A stretch of 64,000 bases of DNA from Polytrichum commune (lineage: Eukaryota > Streptophyta > Polytrichopsida > Polytrichales > Polytrichaceae): positions 16,866,001 through 16,930,000 of the forward strand of contig OX485803.1 in NCBI GenBank assembly GCA_950295325.1, read 5' to 3'. A program made the position numbers and the translations under genes. Positions 58,648-64,000 of the stretch are shown here, one piece after another. The notes below the pieces were generated by a model, which was given only the letters and a program-made list of their open reading frames with translations, had not been told where the DNA came from and made no database searches. Every line of letters starts with the position of its first letter. Positions within the stretch are counted from its first letter, which is position 1.

Positions 58648-58834
58648 TGAGAACTTACCAGAGTACATGAACATAGACATGTATTGGATCCATAGGGCAA
58701 GGCAAAAAGAAGGTGTTTAAATATGTCTTCAGGGTTTGTTGGTCAGAAACCCAACACCCAACAAAGCCCACATTTAGGTTCTGAGGAGCAAGTAGCTCAG
58801 GGAAAAAGGAATGGAGTCCGGACCAGTGTTCGGG

Positions 58835-59055
58835 GAGGTTTTTGGGCATAATCGGTTGAAACCCTAATGTTTGCAAATCCAACCGGTTACATGTGTTCAT
58901 CCTTCGGTTTTCCTTTATTAAACTGGGTATATTCTATAGATTCCTCTAAAATGACCGGTAATTCTCCTGCAGTTTTGAACTTCGACCGGTTATTTCTCAA
59001 ACTCAAGCGGTTCATCTGTAACTAACTGCCGGTTCTCCCTGATCATAGGTCCGGA
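58835..59055 (+). repeat. Family F repeat copy (+)
   Basis: GGGGAGGTTTTTGGGCATAA, CAAATCCAACCGGTTACATG, TTCTATAGATTCCTCTAAAA, AACTTCGACCGGTTATTTCT and TAACTAACTGCCGGTTCTCC; the best-preserved copy in this orientation. Confidence 0.78.
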
Positions 59056-61515
59056 CACGTGGAGGAGACAACTAAGGGCCACTTCGCACATGAGACTGAG
59101 AGCCCGTGACCAGTATACTTCAAGCACTCTCATTGGTGGAAAAGGCGGAGCCGGTCCAAGTTCGTTGCTTCACACTACGCTTGAGGGACCAACGGAGTAT
59201 GTGATTAGTGCAAGGTGGATGTAAAGTCTACATGCATTCCTACATGGCATCGAATGGATCATGTTTCATGGTCACTTGGACTATTTTCAAAAACACCCTC
59301 TCGGAGGTAGGCCTAATACAAAACCGGGAGACCACGGCACTCCAAACGCTTACAATCGTTGATTTATTCTATTTTATCATACGTGAGGACCCACAAGAAT
59401 AAAAATCCATTGAAGTAGTATTTGGTTGAGGGCCCGGTCACATATGACTTCACACTACACTTGAGGGTCCGTGACCACACTACATGATTTTGGAGGTGTG
59501 TTGAGACGGACTTTGGACATTCTCATTTTCGTCCACGGTTGTAAGTTTGAACTGTCCATGATACAACTTTATGAGTGTTTATAAACTCTAAGTAATAATC
59601 TTTTTGTTCTCCCAACTGTCAACTTTTATTAAGGGCCAACTATATGTGTTTCTACTAAGGTAGACTTCCTTTGATTTAACATATCCAATGATGGAACACC
59701 TACTTCAGTGTTGAGTTGTGGTTTTCGTATTACTTAGTGGTCAATCACCTATTGAGACCATATTCAACCTAGAATGTGACTGAATTAGCTTGACCATACA
59801 ACTAATTTTATGAAGGTGTATAACGCGATATGAAAGTGATCATCACATTTTCAAAGCCAATTTGATATTCGAAAGGGACACTTCCAAATTGACATTTCAA
59901 ACATTGCACAAGTTCAAACAAATAATTTATCGTAGACATGCTACTAACCATGCATATTTGGGTTTCAAATGGTTTTCCACAAGGTGGGTTAAACCTTTTT
60001 TATTTATTTTTTTAAATTTGTAATTAGTAAATGAGATGAGAGTATTGTGGTAAAATGAAATGACAATTGTATTTGAAAAGTTGTAACCTTTCTACAATCA
60101 AGTTCACAACTATATGCATCAATGTGTGATCAATGTGCCATTCACTAACCGTGCATGTTAGGTTTCACTAAAGTAGCTACAAATGTTGCCCTCTTCTTTG
60201 TAGGCATAGGAAATTGATGAGGTTTTGATATTGTCCTTTTGACTTGTGTAGCCATTTTCTTCTCAAGTTGTTGTTGAAATTTTTGCTTCTTTTTTGGCCC
60301 TGGCAAGGTCTGCTCTTTTCATCTTCATCAAATTGCTACATCTACACCTTGCTATGTGATTCAACTGAAGGAAACTCCATGATGAGTGTGAGTTGACAGT
60401 GATGTTTTTAGGTCATTGGCGCGGTCATGATTGAGTTTGAGAGACATCGGACGGTTGAGATTGCATGTGATATAATTTGACGGCTGAGATTATAAGTACA
60501 CGGTAAGTGGCATGGTGGAGTATCGTGACATGCACGGTAAGTGGTGTTGCACGGTTAGTAGCATGTCTACGATAATAGTAAAAAATCCATGGGTGGGAGG
60601 GATCTACATGACTGAATTATTGGCAGAATAATCTTAAGTTTATAATCTCATAGAATGATCACGTGCACTCTAAATTGAAATTGAAAATTTTGCCATCTCT
60701 TCCACACCCATTTGCAACAAACCTCAAAAACACGAGTGTTGATTATCTCTGACAAGAAGGCTTCAATTACATAAAAGTGCCCATTAAAGACTACTTAAGG
60801 GCATCTTCACTAGACATATTATCAAATTTGTCATGAAATGAAACCGACTTCAAAGCTCAAAAAGCCATAAGGCTCATGGGACTAGAAGTACATCAAGATG
60901 TTGTCAAAAATGCTAAATCCTTAGAGTAATGGAGTGTAGTGGCTTCCGTAAGAGAAAGGCTAATATCAACTTGATGATCCAATTGGAAGAAAGACTTGGG
61001 ACTACCTAGTACTGCATTTGGACATAGGAAAGGCAACCTATTTATGAATAGAATTGTAGAGGGCATAGCATGTATATTGGGTACCATTGGGGCATGGGTT
61101 TAATGTATAGGTGTCCAATGGACCTGTTAAACTTAAAAAATAGTGACCGTTTTTTATGGCCTCAAACCCAATCCTCAACATTCCATCTTGTTGGAGCTCC
61201 CACGAGTGGATGGGGAGAAATTTGAACCAACACGGTCGCTATCTTTACTCCTTTGATATCGATTGATTATTCATTGAAATGCTTTAGTGATTCCTTGCAT
61301 TTTTTCTTTACGTAAGAAATATTTCAACATATGATTCAGTTCATTTCCTAAAGTGTGCATATGAACTAGTAATTTGAGAAAACAAACCAGTTCATTTGTA
61401 ACTAGTAGCCGATTCTCCGTGTACATTGGCTCTTACAAAAAAAAAATACTTGTACGCTGAGAGAATCTTTTTCTCTTAGTCACTAATGATCCTTTTTTCC
61501 AAAGAACTTGCCACC
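59056..61515. other. Intergenic, no gene seen
   Basis: AT-rich. 59070-59220 resembles 50290-50420. At 60797 the word TTAAGGGCATCTTCACTAG looks like a single Harbinger MITE end with no partner found. A short family F fragment (TTCATTTGTAACTAGTAGCC) lies at about 61391. Confidence 0.5.
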
Positions 61516-61519
61516 TTTC

Positions 61520-61735
61520 AAGGAACTCTTGTGCAAGTTTCAAAGTAACCAAGTAGTCAAATTTTTTTTGGAGTAACTCTTTTGTAAGTATCCAAGTGAT
61601 CTTTTTGAGTATCTCTTTTGCAAATATGGAAGTAATACTTTAAAAAACTTTTTTTCAAGTATCCAAATAGTCCTTTTGAATATCTCTTTTGCAGGTCTCC
61701 AAGTAATCGGGTGACCAAATAGTTCCTAGTGACAT
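61520..61735 (+). repeat. Minisatellite of about 47-bp units
   Basis: Four to five degenerate copies of a unit combining AGTATCTCTTTTGCAA and ATCCAAGTAATC/ATCCAAATAGTC. Confidence 0.65.
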
Positions 61736-63385
61736 TCCTTCAATAGTTTACATTCACACTTTTTCCCTTAGTCTCTAAAACTAATCATTTCCTTTTTCAA
61801 CCCTTTATCCAGCATTTTATTATTGATTTTCACTGTTGGAATCATTTCCCGGTATGATATAGGTAGCAACCACCAAGTTATGTTTCCTCTCTTGCCATCT
61901 AGGAAACACCTCCTTTCCACATGTGTGACAATATCTCTACTAACTCTCAACTTCCTTATCAAATTTTAAAGAGGAATCTTTGCATCATTCCTTCAAACTT
62001 ATCATCTCTCTCAACTCTTTAATCCCTCTTTGTAAAAGATAACTTACGACATAAAGTATAAGCATGAAAGTGTATCATTAAAAGTTAAAGATTACTTTTA
62101 GCATAGAACTAATAAATATAAAAATATTTATAAGTCATGCAATGTTTTTTTTATGTAGCAATCTATTCATATACATAATCCTATCCATGTGATAAAGAAT
62201 TTTATCATAATTTGCTTTACGTGCATGTCACTTCCCATTATTCTACAGTTTTCTAATACGTACACAAGTGAAAAAATAAATGAATCGTAAAGACCCCAAT
62301 CATATGTATATGCCAAAAAGATCATGTAGAAAGCATGCGTAAAATACTCTTAGCAAGGCATATTTATTTGTCATTGATGAAATCATTGACCCCTTGTTCA
62401 TCCATTGGATGTAACTCCTTCAAACTCGTTTTCATAACATACGTTATTATAGCCAAATGCAATGATGGTTTCTAACTCTAGCATCAAATGATTTGACAAA
62501 TCATAGGTTCATGTTGACCCATTCTTATTTTGATACCAACGGGACCCTATTCCCATAATGGAAGACCGGTCTAAGAGGTCAATTGATTATCGATAGTCAA
62601 TCCACCTATTGCCAATTTCGTGGCACATCCTATATACCCTTCCCAAATACCAAGTCTTGGTGGTCAATGTTTTGGCCGATTTGCTTTTTCACCTCTTTTC
62701 TTCACTCCTTAAACTACTAGTTGCAAGACAAATGATACCGCAATGAGAAACCTTTAGGATTTCTAAAAGGTGGTCTTTCCCTCTCTTGTCTTAAACCCTA
62801 AATTTTAGGGATGAACGTGGTTTACATATTGGATGAATATTCATTTGGACCTCTTGTAGATTACTCACTTCATTATAATCGACAAAGCGCCTAAATGTAG
62901 AAATACAACTAGGATTACATGAATAATACACCTAGTATTTTTACAAAGTTAGAATAAAGAATACGCGTGCCTTATCTATATTTGTAACCCCTAGTTATAA
63001 TTAATACCCCTTTTGTGCATCCACGTGGGTCTATACATGCTACATTGTAAGTGCCTATGTCTACCATCTACTTTTTCTATTGTCTTATACGTGTAGTTGT
63101 TTGGTCTTGTACACAATGGTCCTCATTATCGACCATATCAATGTGTGTATTTAGTTTTCCAGGACTTCACATCATATCAACGTGTTGAGATGCCATCGTG
63201 CAATCTTGCCAAAATAATTAGCTCCAACAATCTAGCAACAAAATGACATGTCTTTACAAGGCAATCATTGATGAAATGATTTGTGCATGCATACAACTTG
63301 CAAGCTATCAATCATGGCTGAAAGGTGGTTCATGAAGGAAAGGACCAAACCAAGATTCTTTGAAGCTGAAAGTCATAGCACACAC
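61736..63385. other. Intergenic, no gene seen
   Basis: AT-rich sequence without recognisable genes or element ends. Confidence 0.5.
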
Positions 63386-64000
63386 TGAAGATCCCAAGCT
63401 TATGGCATCAAATATGAACACTTACCCGGGCACAAAATCCTTAACACAAGGGATGTTGTTTGGATCGACAAAGAGGAAAATGACTTGCCACCCGGTTCCA
63501 AGTATGATTATCATCGTCCAAACAAAGTGAACTACCCGATTTCCCACCCAAACACAAGATCCACAAGGGCTCGCATTGAGGAGTCTTTGAAGCATGATGA
63601 CAATTTGGTTGCCTGTATTAGCAATTTCTTGGAGTCATAATGCCTTGCATCTCAATGACATATTGCTTAGTTGCCATATACATCAAAGAAAAAATGTCAG
63701 ACTTTGCAGGCATTACAAGCCAATACATGATGTGCATGCAAGGCTAAAGTTGGGAAAGTTGTACATGATACTCTTGCTCCAACCTACACAAGCATGAAAA
63801 AGGAATACCATTCCAAAAACCACGTGCCATGTGAATTTTGGTTTTGCGCCAATGGAATCAATTGTTGTGTGAAGGGGAGCAAAAAAAAAACGGATTTTGG
63901 AATGGCCTACTCTTCCAAGGACATGGCCACTGAAAGTTGGAACAAACTTTCCCAGAAAGGAAGTTTTTATGTTGTAGGATGTTGGATTCCAACTTTAGTA
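63386..64000 (+). pseudogene. Two open frames at the right edge, possible partial or decayed gene
   Basis: Frame one (63386-63640, ending TAA at 63638) contains YEHLPGHKILNTRDVVWIDK and a charged sequence that is not low-complexity. Frame two (from 63731, with an ATG at 63794, open to the window end) contains VPCEFWFCANGINCCVKG, a Cys cluster of possible zinc-binding type, then NKLSQKGSFYVVGCWIP. The frames differ and are separated by stops, so this is either two exons or one reading frame broken by mutation. I do not recognise the family; a transposon origin is possible. Confidence 0.35.

Noticed and set aside
60797-60815. Single Harbinger-type MITE end (TTAAGGGCATCTTCACTAG)
   Set aside because: No inverted partner was found within several kilobases, so it is not called as an element.

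Overview
The window is nuclear DNA from a land plant. It shows intron-split genes with GT/AG splice sites, about one gene per 15-20 kb, two tandem copies of the plant telomere unit TTTAGGG (4652-4665), many CT/GA microsatellites, and abundant small transposons of plant type. The two complete genes have plant relatives, but nothing read here fixes the lineage. Short introns (about 100-900 bp) in a gene-poor, repeat-rich setting suggest a medium to large genome; this is inference.

Layout. (1) 1-630, minus strand: the 5' part of an unrecognised protein gene running off the left edge, preceded on its own strand by a 384-bp tandem duplication and a GC-rich block (to about 2.6 kb). (2) 2.6-14.1 kb: intergenic DNA with a 230-bp tandem repeat, several terminal-inverted-repeat (TIR) elements and older dispersed repeats. 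(3) 14648-18609, plus strand: a five-exon gene for the plant homologue of ACINUS, with SAP domain, RRM and RNPS1-SAP18-binding C-terminus. (4) 18.6-28 kb: intergenic, ending in a 2-kb purine-rich degenerate repeat tract. (5) 29330-40153, plus strand: a gene of about 13 exons for a very long Gln/Ser/Asn-rich protein of the plant family usually named 'dentin sialophosphoprotein-like'. It has two polyglutamine tracts and a conserved C-terminal module. (6) 40-64 kb: a repeat-dominated region holding most of the well-preserved transposons, and at the far right edge two open frames that may belong to a partial or decayed gene.

The main non-genic content is a set of non-autonomous DNA transposons whose ends and target-site duplications (TSDs) can be read directly: a 1005-bp Mutator-like element with about 330-bp TIRs and a perfect 9-bp TSD (56601-57605); a hAT-like family of about 300 bp with 8-bp TSDs (three copies, two nearly adjacent); a 961-bp PIF/Harbinger-like element with TAA TSD; a 154-bp perfect hairpin flanked by TGA; a 355-bp element flanked by TTAA; a 321-bp element with CACTA ends; and a roughly 230-250-bp TIR family with at least six copies or fragments.

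The genes are not an operon and share no evident pathway. ACINUS acts in pre-mRNA splicing and exon-junction/ASAP complex assembly. The Gln-rich protein has no established function. No rRNA, tRNA, CRISPR array, plasmid or phage feature was seen. I found no unknown defence or metabolic system; the most novel material is the transposon families and the structure of the two large genes.
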